Source: Helicobacter rodentium ATCC 700285 (GTDB taxonomy: Bacteria; Campylobacterota; Campylobacteria; Campylobacterales; Helicobacteraceae). Taken from it: a DNA stretch of 64,000 bases. Position 1 is the first letter of the stretch; each line of letters opens with the position of its first letter. The translations under genes and the position numbers were made by a program. Below the pieces are notes generated by a model. The model ran no database searches. It had not been told where the DNA came from and saw only the letters and a list, made by a program, of their open reading frames with translations. The stretch lies in contig NZ_JHWC01000003.1 in assembly GCF_000687535.1 (NCBI RefSeq), positions 1-64,000 on the forward strand, given 5' to 3'. This document shows positions 55,635 through 64,000 of the stretch, one piece after another.

Positions 55635-57692
55635 ATGTTACAGGCTTTATTAAGAGTAAATGATGTGAGTTTAAAGTTTAAAATTATTTTTGCAAGTTTT
55701 GCAGTAGCACTCGTGGGTCTTGCTTTGGTTGTGATATTGGTGGGAAATAAAAACTTTGATTTTGCGAAGGAAACAACAACCAATTATGCGCAAGCCACAC
55801 TCAAAAATCAGGCAAGGACTTTAGAAGGTAAAATCAATTTAGGTTTTGAAAATGCGAATAATATCTCAACTTTGGCTATTGAAAGTTTGCAGAACCTAAG
55901 AACTCCAAATGCTAATTCTCTCTGCGATTCTAACTGCTCGGCAATATTAAATGGCTATTTAAAAACCATTGTAGCACAAAACAATCTTTATAAAGTAGCA
56001 TTTGTTAAATTCTTTAATGGAGAAGTCTATGCTAATGCTCCGCAAGACACATTAGGAATCCCCGCCATAGATGAACTCAATGCACTCTTTAAAGGGAACA
56101 ATACACAAGCAATTTTTATTCCTAAATTAAAGCCAAAACCAAAAGATAGTGTGGATAAAACACCTCTTTATCCCCCGGTTTATTTGTTGAATAAAATCGT
56201 TTATAATTCTCAAACTATCGGGATTAGTGGGATTCTATTGGATTTAAAAAAATTAGGTGATGAAATCAAGCCAATTAAAATCCTAGAAAGCGGCTTTATT
56301 GTCTTGCTTTCTCAAGATAGTGTGGTTTTGCACCATAAATTTTTTCATCTATTAAATCGCGAAATGGTAAATGTGGATAAGGGTGCAAATGAATATTTGA
56401 AGACTGCTTTAACGGGCAAAGAAGTGATTTTTGATAGGATTAGCCCCAACACCAAAGCACCGATTACAACCATTATGGAGCCTCTTACGCTTGGCACGAA
56501 TAATAATGCGATTCGTTGGGCGGCGTTTGCGAATATTCCGTTGGACGAAATGTTAAAAGCTGCAAAAGAGAATCGCAATTTTGCGGCAATGATTTCTTTA
56601 TTTGTCCTAGTGCTTATTTGTGCCGTGATGTATTTAGTGGGGCATATTATCTATAAGCGTATAAATTCAATAAAATCTGGTTTGCAAGAGTTTTTTGATT
56701 ATTTGAATAATCAACGCGATGATTTTCAAGATATTCCTTTGTTTTGCAGAGATGAATTGGGTATGATGAGCAAAGCCATTAATCAAAATGCACAAAATAT
56801 TAAGCTTGGTTTAGAAAAGGATTCAACCGCCATTAAAGAATCTTTGCAGGTGGTGGCAAGAGTGGAACAAGGGGATTTGGAAGCGCGTATTGAAGCCAAT
56901 CCAAACAATCCAAACCTTTTAGAATTGAAAAAGGTTTTAAATACAATGTTGGATTCTTTGCAGCACCATATTGGTTCTAATCTTAAAAAGATTGCAAAAA
57001 TCCATCAATCCTTTGCTAATCTAGATTTTACGCAGTCTTTAGAGAATCCCAAAGGCGAGGTAGAAATTATTACAAACAAGCTAGGAGAGGAAGTTGCTAA
57101 AATGCTACGTTTTAGTGCGGAATGCTCCAATACTTTACACAAAAAAAGCAATGATTTAAAGAATTTTTTGGTTAATCTTGCAAAGCAGTCTGATTTGCAA
57201 ACACAATCCTTACAAGCTGGTTCGCAAACAATGTCTAAAATTTCTCAAGATATGCAAGATAGCAATGCAATGATTAAGGAAGTAGCAAGACAGAGTGATG
57301 AGATTAAAAATATTTTGAAAATTATTCAAGATATTGCAGACCAAACGAATCTATTGGCTCTTAATGCGGCGATTGAAGCGGCACGAGCTGGAGAACACGG
57401 GAGAGGTTTTGCAGTTGTTGCGGATGAGGTTAGGAAATTGGCTGAACGCACAGGCAAAAGTTTAAGCGAGATTGAAGCTTACACGAACACGCTTGTGCAG
57501 TCCATTAACCAGACGGGAGAAAACATTAATCATCAAACAAGCGCAATGGAAGCGATTACAAATTCTATTGCTGAAGTGGAGCAAATCACGCAACAAAACA
57601 ATCAAATCGCAAAAGAAGTCAGCACTATTGGTCAAGATGTTGCAAAATTGGCTGACGCAATTTTGGAAGATATTAGCACAAAAAAGTATTAG
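55635..57692 (+). CDS. Methyl-accepting chemotaxis protein with periplasmic sensor
   Basis: The 685-residue receptor has an N-terminal membrane helix ([20 protein letters not shown]), a periplasmic sensor of about 270 residues with a cache-like pattern and a close cysteine pair ([11 protein letters not shown]), a second helix ([20 protein letters not shown]), a HAMP-like region, and a C-terminal signalling domain with the tip [20 protein letters not shown]. The tip matches the receptor fragment at 1-346 nearly exactly. Ligand unknown. The ATG at 55635 follows CAAGGAGCAAAA. Confidence 0.93.
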   Translation: MLQALLRVNDVSLKFKIIFASFAVALVGLALVVILVGNKNFDFAKETTTNYAQATLKNQARTLEGKINLGFENANNISTLAIESLQNLRTPNANSLCDSNCSAILNGYLKTIVAQNNLYKVAFVKFFNGEVYANAPQDTLGIPAIDELNALFKGNNTQAIFIPKLKPKPKDSVDKTPLYPPVYLLNKIVYNSQTIGISGILLDLKKLGDEIKPIKILESGFIVLLSQDSVVLHHKFFHLLNREMVNVDKGANEYLKTALTGKEVIFDRISPNTKAPITTIMEPLTLGTNNNAIRWAAFANIPLDEMLKAAKENRNFAAMISLFVLVLICAVMYLVGHIIYKRINSIKSGLQEFFDYLNNQRDDFQDIPLFCRDELGMMSKAINQNAQNIKLGLEKDSTAIKESLQVVARVEQGDLEARIEANPNNPNLLELKKVLNTMLDSLQHHIGSNLKKIAKIHQSFANLDFTQSLENPKGEVEIITNKLGEEVAKMLRFSAECSNTLHKKSNDLKNFLVNLAKQSDLQTQSLQAGSQTMSKISQDMQDSNAMIKEVARQSDEIKNILKIIQDIADQTNLLALNAAIEAARAGEHGRGFAVVADEVRKLAERTGKSLSEIEAYTNTLVQSINQTGENINHQTSAMEAITNSIAEVEQITQQNNQIAKEVSTIGQDVAKLADAILEDISTKKY

Positions 57693-57713
57693 TTGTTTAG
57701 TTTAAGGGAGATT

Positions 57714-59687
57714 CTACATCGCCCTTAACTTTGCAATCTCATCGCGCAGTCTCGCGGCTTCCTCAAATTCTAGCTTTTTCGCCGCTTCGTGCATTTGTCG
57801 GCTTAGTTCTTTGACGAGTTTATCGCGTTCGCTTTTGGGCATTTTGTCCTTGCTTTTCTTTGCCTTTTCATAAAGGATTCCTAAATCTTGGTTTTTCAAA
57901 TCCTCATCAAGCTTCCTTGAAACGCTCTGTGGCGTGATATTGTGCGCCTTATTGTAGGCTTCTTGTTTGTTGCGGCGATAGTCTGTAACTTCCATTGCCT
58001 TTTGCATAGAGGGCGTGATTTTGTTTGCAAAGAGTAAGACGCGCCCATTGACATTCCTAGCAGCTCGCCCCATTGTCTGAATCAAACTTGTCTCGCTGCG
58101 TAAAAATCCCTCTTTGTCGGCGTCTAAAATTGCAACCAAAGAAACTTCTGGTAAATCTAATCCCTCACGCAACAAGTTGATTCCTACTAAAATATCAAAC
58201 TCTCCCGCCCTTAAAGCGCGAATGATTTGATTGCGTTCAATGGCGTCAATGTCGCTGTGCATATAGCGCACCTTTAATCCCAAATCGTTATAATATTTTG
58301 TGAGTTCCTCTGCCATTTTTTTTGTGAGTGCGGTTACAAGCACTCTCTCCCCACGCGCAATCACTTCCTTTGCCCTATCGTGTAGAATCTCCACTTGCCT
58401 ATCCACTTCTAACACTTCATACACGGGGTCTAGCAAACCTGTCGGGCGGATTAACTGCTCTGCGGTGTGTGTGCCACTTAAGTCTAGTTCTTTTTGTGCG
58501 GGAGTTGCAGAGACAAACAAGAAATGCGGGGCTTTGTGGATAAATTCCTCGTATTTTAGCGGACGATTATCTAGCGCACTAGGGAGGCGGAATCCATATT
58601 CTACCAAGACTTCCTTGCGGCTTCTATCTCCTGCATACATTCCGCCAAATTGTGGCAAACTCACGTGGCTTTCATCTACAATGAGCAAATAAGGCTTATT
58701 TTTTTGCTCAAAATAATCTAGTAGGGAATAGGGCGTCTCGCCGGGCTTTTTGCCTGTTAAATGCCGCGCATAATTTTCAATCCCCTTGCAGATTCCTGTG
58801 GCACTAATCATCTCTAAATCAAATTCAGTGCGCGACTTTAACCGCTCGTATTCTACCATTTTGCCCTGTGCCTTAAAAAACCCCAAACGTTCTTGCAGTT
58901 CTTTTTCTATGCTTTGAATCGCGCTTTTAAGCCTCTCCTCACCCACGATAAAGGGATTTGCAGCATAAAGCACAAAGGATTCTAGCTTTTTCTTTAGCGT
59001 TCTATCTACGGAATCCAAGAGGCTAAGGGATTCTAATTCATCACCAAAAAACTCCAAGCGCAGAATCTCGTCCTCACTATATGCGGGATAAATATCTATC
59101 ACTTCGCCATTGACACGAAAATCTCCCCTATCAAAGAAATTATCGTTGCGTTTATAGCCCATTTCTACAAGGCGCAACAAAAGCGACTTTTGGTGGTATT
59201 GCACCCCTATTTCAAATTTTTCAATCATTTCTAAATATTCTTTAGGATTCCCCAAACCATAATTTGCCGATACAGATGCCACCACAATGCTATCCTCATA
59301 AGCTAAAAGGGAAGTAGTGGCAGAAAGCCTCAACCTCTCTAGCTCCTCATTAATGCTAGAATCCTTTTCAATAAATAAATCTTGACGCGGAATATAGGCT
59401 TCGGGCTGATAATAATCAAAGTGCGAGATGAAATATTCTACGTGATTTTTAGGAAAGAATCCCTTGAACTCGCTGTAAAGTTGCGCGGCTAGAGTTTTGT
59501 TGTGCGTCATAATTAAAGTTGGCATTTGTAGAGATTCTATAATGTGCGCCATAGAAAAGGTTTTGCCACTGCCGGTTACGCCGATGAGTGTTTGGTATTG
59601 ACTGCCCTTGCGTATGAATCCGCTTAGAGTTTTAATTGCTTCGGGCTGGTCTCCGGAGGGCTTGAAAGAAGAGTGTAATTTAAACAT
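57714..59687 (-). CDS. uvrB: UvrABC excision nuclease subunit B
   Basis: The 657-residue helicase-like protein loads onto damage found by UvrA and then binds UvrC. Walker [15 protein letters not shown], the beta-hairpin region [22 protein letters not shown] segment [13 protein letters not shown] and motif [15 protein letters not shown] are visible. The C-terminal UVR motif reads [20 protein letters not shown]. The ATG at 59687 is preferred over an upstream TTG at 59693. Confidence 0.97.
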   Translation of the reverse strand: MFKLHSSFKPSGDQPEAIKTLSGFIRKGSQYQTLIGVTGSGKTFSMAHIIESLQMPTLIMTHNKTLAAQLYSEFKGFFPKNHVEYFISHFDYYQPEAYIPRQDLFIEKDSSINEELERLRLSATTSLLAYEDSIVVASVSANYGLGNPKEYLEMIEKFEIGVQYHQKSLLLRLVEMGYKRNDNFFDRGDFRVNGEVIDIYPAYSEDEILRLEFFGDELESLSLLDSVDRTLKKKLESFVLYAANPFIVGEERLKSAIQSIEKELQERLGFFKAQGKMVEYERLKSRTEFDLEMISATGICKGIENYARHLTGKKPGETPYSLLDYFEQKNKPYLLIVDESHVSLPQFGGMYAGDRSRKEVLVEYGFRLPSALDNRPLKYEEFIHKAPHFLFVSATPAQKELDLSGTHTAEQLIRPTGLLDPVYEVLEVDRQVEILHDRAKEVIARGERVLVTALTKKMAEELTKYYNDLGLKVRYMHSDIDAIERNQIIRALRAGEFDILVGINLLREGLDLPEVSLVAILDADKEGFLRSETSLIQTMGRAARNVNGRVLLFANKITPSMQKAMEVTDYRRNKQEAYNKAHNITPQSVSRKLDEDLKNQDLGILYEKAKKSKDKMPKSERDKLVKELSRQMHEAAKKLEFEEAARLRDEIAKLRAM

Positions 59688-59819
59688 AAGCAAAACCTAA
59701 TGAAAAATAAAGTGGAATTTTTGCATAAGATTGCTTAGAAACCTTGCGTTTTTGAATGAATTTGCTTAAAATAATGCTAAAATTAAAGCCTAATATTTAA
59801 CATGTGAGGAAATATTGTT

Positions 59820-60053
59820 ATGGAAGAAGCTAAAAATATCTCAAGCAAACTTTTAGAAAGCATTGATGCATTGATAGAGGAATTGCAAAAACAAAGAGAT
59901 GAAAACCAGTCCTTGCGTCAGCAAATTGTTTTGTTAAAAGCGGAAAACGAAGCTAAAAATAGTGAGATTAGCTCACTTTATGATGAAATTAGCGCAAAAG
60001 AGCGTGAGCTAGAAAATGTGCTTGACAAAATTCAAAATGTTCTTGGACGCTAA
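59820..60053 (+). CDS. Small coiled-coil protein, ZapB-like
   Basis: The 77-residue protein is almost entirely one coiled coil with regular hydrophobic spacing (LLESIDALIEELQKQRDENQ, then LRQQIVLLKAENEAKNSEIS). Size and pattern are like cell-division factor ZapB, but coiled coils are easily mimicked. Ribosome site GTGAGGAAATATTGTT. Its stop overlaps the next start (TAATG), so the two are translated together. Confidence 0.6.
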   Translation: MEEAKNISSKLLESIDALIEELQKQRDENQSLRQQIVLLKAENEAKNSEISSLYDEISAKERELENVLDKIQNVLGR

Positions 60054-60376
60054 TGAATGATATTTTTCGCGTTTGCATTATGGGGCGATATTATGACATT
60101 CCAACAAGCGAGATTTCAAGCGCAACTTTAGAAGCACTAAGTTCTTTAGTGGATGAATCCAACAATATTAATCCTCGCGACCTTCTCCGCACATTCTTAG
60201 AATATTCAGAGATTAACAATGTGCTTAAAAGCACGATTGTAGAAGCAAATCAAAAAGTTAATTTTAATTTAACAAGTGCAAATAATGCCCAAGAAAAATA
60301 TGCAGAATCCTCAAGTGATAGCGAAGAGCATATGCCGTTAGCGCAGAATATCTCAACCCAAACCAATTCCAATTAA
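60053..60376 (+). CDS. Small protein, possibly ZapA-like
   Basis: The 107-residue protein begins DIFRVCIMGRYYDIPTSEIS followed by a helix (SATLEALSSLVDESNN), reminiscent of the start of ZapA (a strand, G-R-x-Y, then a helix with L...vde). It then becomes polar and low in complexity (AESSSDSEEHMPLA). The identification is tentative. It lies between the coiled-coil gene and priA, suggesting a cell-division/replication link. Confidence 0.45.
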   Translation: MNDIFRVCIMGRYYDIPTSEISSATLEALSSLVDESNNINPRDLLRTFLEYSEINNVLKSTIVEANQKVNFNLTSANNAQEKYAESSSDSEEHMPLAQNISTQTNSN

Positions 60377-60378
60377 TC

Positions 60379-62244
60379 TTGCATAATTCCTCTTTTTATT
60401 ATCATATTGTTGTTTTAAAGCGAAAGGCTCCATTGCTTACTTATGTAAGTAAGGAATCCTTGAAAGTTGGCGAATTAGTAGAGATTCCATTGCGCAAAAA
60501 GCAGGTGCAAGGCGTAGTGCTAAAGGAATGTGAAGAGCCAAAATTTACTTGTGAGGAATCTTTGCCTTTGGGATTCCAATTTTCCCCTTTGCAATGTCAA
60601 GTGGCGGAATTTATTGCAAGTTATTATTGCGCTCCTTATTCTCTTAGCATTAGTCTTTTTACCCCTTTTGCCAGAGATTATACCAAGCAATTTTCAAGCT
60701 TGACTTTTAATCTAAAGCCTTTGAGTAAAAATCAGCAACAAGCCTTAGAGTTTATTAATGCTCGTCAAAATTCTTTGCTTTTTGGTGATACAGGGAGTGG
60801 CAAAACAGAGATTTATATTCATTTGCTAAATGAAGCTTTAAGCAAAGGCAAAAACGCACTTTTTTTAATGCCAGAAATTTCATTAACACCGCAAATGGAG
60901 AAGCGTTTAAAGGCTGTTTTTGGAGAATGTCTTGCGTTTTGGCATTCTAAGGTTGCAAGTAAAGCTAAAAAACAGATTTTGCAGGATTTAAAAGAGGGTA
61001 AGATTAGAATCTTAGCCGGTGCGCGTTCGGCTCTTTTTTTGCCTTTAGCGGGTTTGGATCTGATTATTGTAGATGAAGAACACGATGACGCGTATAAATC
61101 TAATTCTTCTCCTCGCTACCACGTACGCGATGTAGCATTATATCTTGCAAAACTTGCAAATATAAGAATCGTATTGGGCAGTGCAACTCCTCTTGCAACA
61201 ACTTATTTGAGAGCTAAAGAGCAAAAGGCAATTTTCCGACTTCAAGGCACACATTTCCAAACGCAAAAAAGCTATTTTTTCTCTTCAAGCAATGATATGT
61301 TGGATTCTAGTGTGCTTAGTGCGTTGGAGAAAAACCTTTATGATTCCAAACAAGCCATTGTATTTTTGCCCACGCGCGCGAATTTTAAACATTTGCTTTG
61401 TTCTCAATGTGGGTTTAGCATAGAGTGTCCTAATTGCAGTGTTAGTTTAAGTTTGCATAAAAAAGATTCAAGCTTAAAGTGTCATTATTGTCATTTTGCA
61501 CAAGCAATTCCAAGTTGTTGTCCCCAATGTGGAGGAGAGTTGCAAAGTTTGCGTATGGGAACGCAAGAGTTTGCAGAATCTCTAAGAGAGTTTTTGCCTA
61601 CGAGCAGAATTGTATGCTTTGATAGAGATTCCATCACAACACAACACAAGCTTAAAAGCACATTGGAGGAATTTAATCAACATAAAATTGATATTTTGGT
61701 TGGCACTCAAATGCTTTCCAAAGGACACGATTACCATAATGTGAATTTAAGTGTAATTTTGGGCTTGGATTATCTTTTAAAGGGCAGTGATTATAGGGCT
61801 AGAGAAAAAGCTTTGTCATTAATGTTTCAATTATCTGGCAGAAGTGGGCGCAAAGAAAATGGCAAAGTGCTAGTTCAGACTTTACATCAAGAGTTTTTTC
61901 AACATTATTTGGAGGATTATAAGGAGTTTTTAGAAGAAGAATTAATGGTGCGTGAGCATTTGTATCCACCTTTTATGCGTCTAGCCCTCGTGCATTTTGC
62001 TCACGGCAACGAAAAACAAGCGCAAGAAATTTATAAAAAAGCTTTAGGGATTCTACAAGTGCAAATACAATCTTTGGAAGTAGAAATTGTTGGGAGCGGA
62101 ATCGCACCGATTCCACGCATCGCAAACAAGTGGCGATATGTAATAATGTTGCGCTCCAAGAGCGCGAAAAATCTGCATTTAGCGTTATTGTCTTTGCGTT
62201 CTTTTTCTTGTGAGATTGATATAGACCCAATAGAATTTCTTTAA
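60379..62244 (+). CDS. priA: Primosomal replication restart helicase PriA
   Basis: The 621-residue protein is shorter than the roughly 730 residues of E. coli PriA, as in related Helicobacter. Walker A LLFGDTGSGKTEIYIHL, DEEHDDAYK motif II, and the paired zinc fingers CSQCGFSIECPNCSVSL and LKCHYCHFAQAIPSCCPQCG are present. The C-terminal helicase motifs include LVGTQMLSKGHDYHNV and LSGRSGRKENG. It starts at TTG 60379, two bases after the previous stop, without a ribosome site, so coupling is likely. Confidence 0.94.
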   Translation: MHNSSFYYHIVVLKRKAPLLTYVSKESLKVGELVEIPLRKKQVQGVVLKECEEPKFTCEESLPLGFQFSPLQCQVAEFIASYYCAPYSLSISLFTPFARDYTKQFSSLTFNLKPLSKNQQQALEFINARQNSLLFGDTGSGKTEIYIHLLNEALSKGKNALFLMPEISLTPQMEKRLKAVFGECLAFWHSKVASKAKKQILQDLKEGKIRILAGARSALFLPLAGLDLIIVDEEHDDAYKSNSSPRYHVRDVALYLAKLANIRIVLGSATPLATTYLRAKEQKAIFRLQGTHFQTQKSYFFSSSNDMLDSSVLSALEKNLYDSKQAIVFLPTRANFKHLLCSQCGFSIECPNCSVSLSLHKKDSSLKCHYCHFAQAIPSCCPQCGGELQSLRMGTQEFAESLREFLPTSRIVCFDRDSITTQHKLKSTLEEFNQHKIDILVGTQMLSKGHDYHNVNLSVILGLDYLLKGSDYRAREKALSLMFQLSGRSGRKENGKVLVQTLHQEFFQHYLEDYKEFLEEELMVREHLYPPFMRLALVHFAHGNEKQAQEIYKKALGILQVQIQSLEVEIVGSGIAPIPRIANKWRYVIMLRSKSAKNLHLALLSLRSFSCEIDIDPIEFL

Positions 62245-62251
62245 CCTCTTG

Positions 62252-62263
62252 CCCCCCCCCCCC
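62252..62263. repeat. C12 tract between the convergent ends of priA and the RNase J gene
   Basis: Twelve C on the plus strand lie between TCTTG and ATATTT, 7 bases after the priA stop and 34 before the RNase J stop (convergent). It lies in no gene that I can recognise. Confidence 0.85.
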
Positions 62264-62297
62264 ATATTTAAAAGCGCATTCAAGTAGAATCCAAGCT

Positions 62298-64000
62298 TTA
62301 GCTTAAACTCACCATAGGAATAATAGTCGGATACCGCTTGGTTTTCTTAAACATCAACTTCCTAAGTGCGTTTCTGATTTCATTCTCCATAGCTTTTTGG
62401 CTATTGTATAGCTCTGTTTTGCAATTTTTCACAAAAAGACTGAAAAACTCTTCAATCTCTTTGTTAAACGCCATTGTGTCTTTGTTTGCGATAATGCCCA
62501 TACTCTGAATGCGTGGCTTAGAAAGCAGAGAAGCTTTTGCCTTGCTTAGCTCCAAATACACAATCAAGATTCCATTTTCTGCTAGATTTTGCCTATCTAA
62601 AATCACATCATTAGCAATCGTAGCATTCACTTGGTTGTCAATATAGGTTTTGCCTGTCTTGACACTGCGCACCTTGCGCAAGTAATTGTGTGCAATCTCC
62701 ATTTGGTCGCCATCTTCCATAAGATAAATATTGCGCTCCTCCACACCACAGCTCATCGCAGTTTCTTTGTGTTTTAAAATGTGGTTATACTCTCCATGCA
62801 CCGGCAAAAAGAATTTTGGCTTCACGAGGCGTAGCATAAGCTTTTGCTCCTCTTGCGCCGCGTGTCCGCTCGTATGAATCTCGCTAAAATCTTGATAATA
62901 AACTTTCGCTCCCGCCTTGTTAAGAAAATTTAGGATATTAGAGACAGAACCCTCATTGCCCGGAATCGCTTTAGCCGACAAAATAATCGTATCGCTAGGC
63001 TTAATCTTGATATGGCGGTGTTCATCTGTTGCCATACGATAGAGTGCGCTCATCGTCTCACCCTGCGAACCTGTGGTAACAATTAACACCTCCTCATCGG
63101 CATATTTTGCCACCTCGTGCGCTTCAATAAAAATATTTTGTGGCAAATCAATATAGCCCAAAGTTCTCGCAATCTCTAAGTTTTTCTCCATTGAACGCCC
63201 AATTACCGAGACTTTGCGCCCATATTTAATGCCGTGGTCAATCGCTTGATACACGCGATGAATATTGGAGCTAAATGTACTCATAATCACGCGCCCTTTT
63301 GCGCGGGAGAAAAGCAAATCAAAAGCGGGTCCCACACTTGCTTCGCTGGGTGTGTAGCCACTTTTATGTGAGTTTGTAGAATCGCTAAGCAACAGCAACA
63401 CGCCTTGTTCCCCATAATATGCGATTCTGTTTAAATCTGTCGGATAGCCATCAATAGGAGTGTGGTCAATCTTGAAATCTCCTGTGTGAAAAATCAATCC
63501 CGCTTCTGTTTTAATCGCCAACGCACTAGAATCCACGATAGAATGCGTGATATGTATCCATTCAATTTCAAATTCACCAATTCTTATGGGTTTGCGCTTC
63601 TCTACTGCGCGGAAGAGAGAGCGGAATTTTTTAAGCCCGTGTTCATCAAACTTAGAACCAATCAGCCCTAAAGGCAAGGGAGTGCCATAAATGGGAAATT
63701 GGTATTTTTTAAATAAATAAGGCATTGCGCCGATATGGTCTTCGTGAGCGTGTGTGATGATAATTCCGGCGATTTTATCCTTGATTGCTTCAAGATAACT
63801 AAAGTCTGGCACTAGAATATCCACCCCGTGCATACTCTCATCAGGAAAACTCATTCCCGCATCAATGAGGATTGCAGAATTTTGCGTCTCAATCACGGTC
63901 ATATTGCCGCCAATCTCTCCCAAACCACCTAAAGGCGTGATACGCACTCTCCCATTGGGATTGACTTCCACTTGTGAATGTAAAGTCAAGGTGCTTTCGT
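62298..64000 (-). CDS. rnj: Ribonuclease J, 5' end beyond the window
   Basis: This is a beta-lactamase/beta-CASP RNase acting in RNA decay and rRNA maturation. The metal site is IITHAHEDHIGAMPYLF, followed by HITHSIVDSSALAIKT and HTGDFKIDHTPIDGYP; the beta-CASP part has TTGSQGETMSALYRMATDEH and SGHAAQEEQKLMLRL, and LPVHGEYNHILKH. The frame is open to the window edge (a TTG at 63989 is only the first start-like codon), and Helicobacter RNase J has a long N-terminal extension, so the real start is probably outside. The end at SLS matches the family. Confidence 0.93.
   Translation of the reverse strand, partial: ESTLTLHSQVEVNPNGRVRITPLGGLGEIGGNMTVIETQNSAILIDAGMSFPDESMHGVDILVPDFSYLEAIKDKIAGIIITHAHEDHIGAMPYLFKKYQFPIYGTPLPLGLIGSKFDEHGLKKFRSLFRAVEKRKPIRIGEFEIEWIHITHSIVDSSALAIKTEAGLIFHTGDFKIDHTPIDGYPTDLNRIAYYGEQGVLLLLSDSTNSHKSGYTPSEASVGPAFDLLFSRAKGRVIMSTFSSNIHRVYQAIDHGIKYGRKVSVIGRSMEKNLEIARTLGYIDLPQNIFIEAHEVAKYADEEVLIVTTGSQGETMSALYRMATDEHRHIKIKPSDTIILSAKAIPGNEGSVSNILNFLNKAGAKVYYQDFSEIHTSGHAAQEEQKLMLRLVKPKFFLPVHGEYNHILKHKETAMSCGVEERNIYLMEDGDQMEIAHNYLRKVRSVKTGKTYIDNQVNATIANDVILDRQNLAENGILIVYLELSKAKASLLSKPRIQSMGIIANKDTMAFNKEIEEFFSLFVKNCKTELYNSQKAMENEIRNALRKLMFKKTKRYPTIIPMVSLS

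Noticed and set aside
61973-62230. Minus-strand ORF of 85 codons reading from the C12 tract into priA
   Set aside because: It is wholly antisense to the conserved PriA C-terminus, with no start signals. It is a shadow.

Overview
The window is AT-rich and comes from a member of the Campylobacterales, most probably an enterohepatic-type Helicobacter. The evidence is a dnaA-dnaN-gyrB replication locus with Helicobacter-type DnaA boxes (TTATTCACA), class I two-subunit fumarase plus DcuB, ThyX, a monomeric isocitrate dehydrogenase, a Campylobacter cts-like transformation apparatus, RNase J, and several long G/C homopolymer tracts of the kind that drive phase variation in these bacteria. I saw no rRNA, tRNA, CRISPR array or insertion sequence.

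Layout. 1-1.6 kb: 3' end of a chemoreceptor, a repeat-filled gap and modD. 1.67-7.9 kb: a defence region with a badly damaged single-chain restriction-modification gene (nonsense codons, an 11-G tract, an N-terminal deletion), whose stop codon overlaps the start of a TIR-STAND NTPase gene split by one frameshift. 7.9-11.2 kb: fumarase beta and alpha subunits and DcuB (fumarate metabolism and exchange). 11.6-19.5 kb: a type I restriction locus hsdR-rloC-hsdS-hsdM. hsdR has lost the segment carrying helicase motif III and is out of frame. The RloC-type anticodon nuclease, HsdS and HsdM are intact. 19.6-21.4 kb: a polysaccharide pyruvyl transferase/methyltransferase gene interrupted by two separate 10-G tracts, both in the off register. 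21.3-27 kb: plsY, gyrB, dnaN and dnaA with a probable bipartite replication origin. 27-28.8 kb: ruvC, thyX and a paired SMR transporter.

28.8-32 kb: small membrane protein and monomeric icd between copies of a dispersed palindromic repeat. 32.2-35.5 kb: a beta-propeller/alpha-solenoid protein and ispG. 35.5-40.4 kb: a divergent cluster for DNA uptake (GspF, GspE and an SH3 protein against three pseudopilin-like proteins). 40.5-44.4 kb: two tandem CNNM/CBS proteins and a Na/Pi cotransporter. 44.6-46.7 kb: a small HTH gene divergent from a TM2 protein, a lipoprotein and a possible PD-(D/E)XK protein, separated by striking inverted repeats. 46.7-53 kb: GDYXXLXY/DUF2157 pair, ilvC, two tiny membrane peptides, rlmN, a nucleoside phosphorylase-like gene, an S4 protein and argG. 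53.2-64 kb: a TDT-family transporter, a frameshifted periplasmic asparaginase, a complete chemoreceptor, uvrB, two small coiled-coil/ZapA-like genes, priA and the 5'-truncated (by the window edge) RNase J gene.

The most distinctive part is the defence region. Two restriction enzymes look disabled while the associated modification enzyme and a potentially suicidal tRNase remain open, and a TIR NTPase sits immediately downstream of the other modification enzyme. Several lesions are single-base events in homopolymers, so true phase variation, decay and sequencing error must be separated before drawing conclusions.
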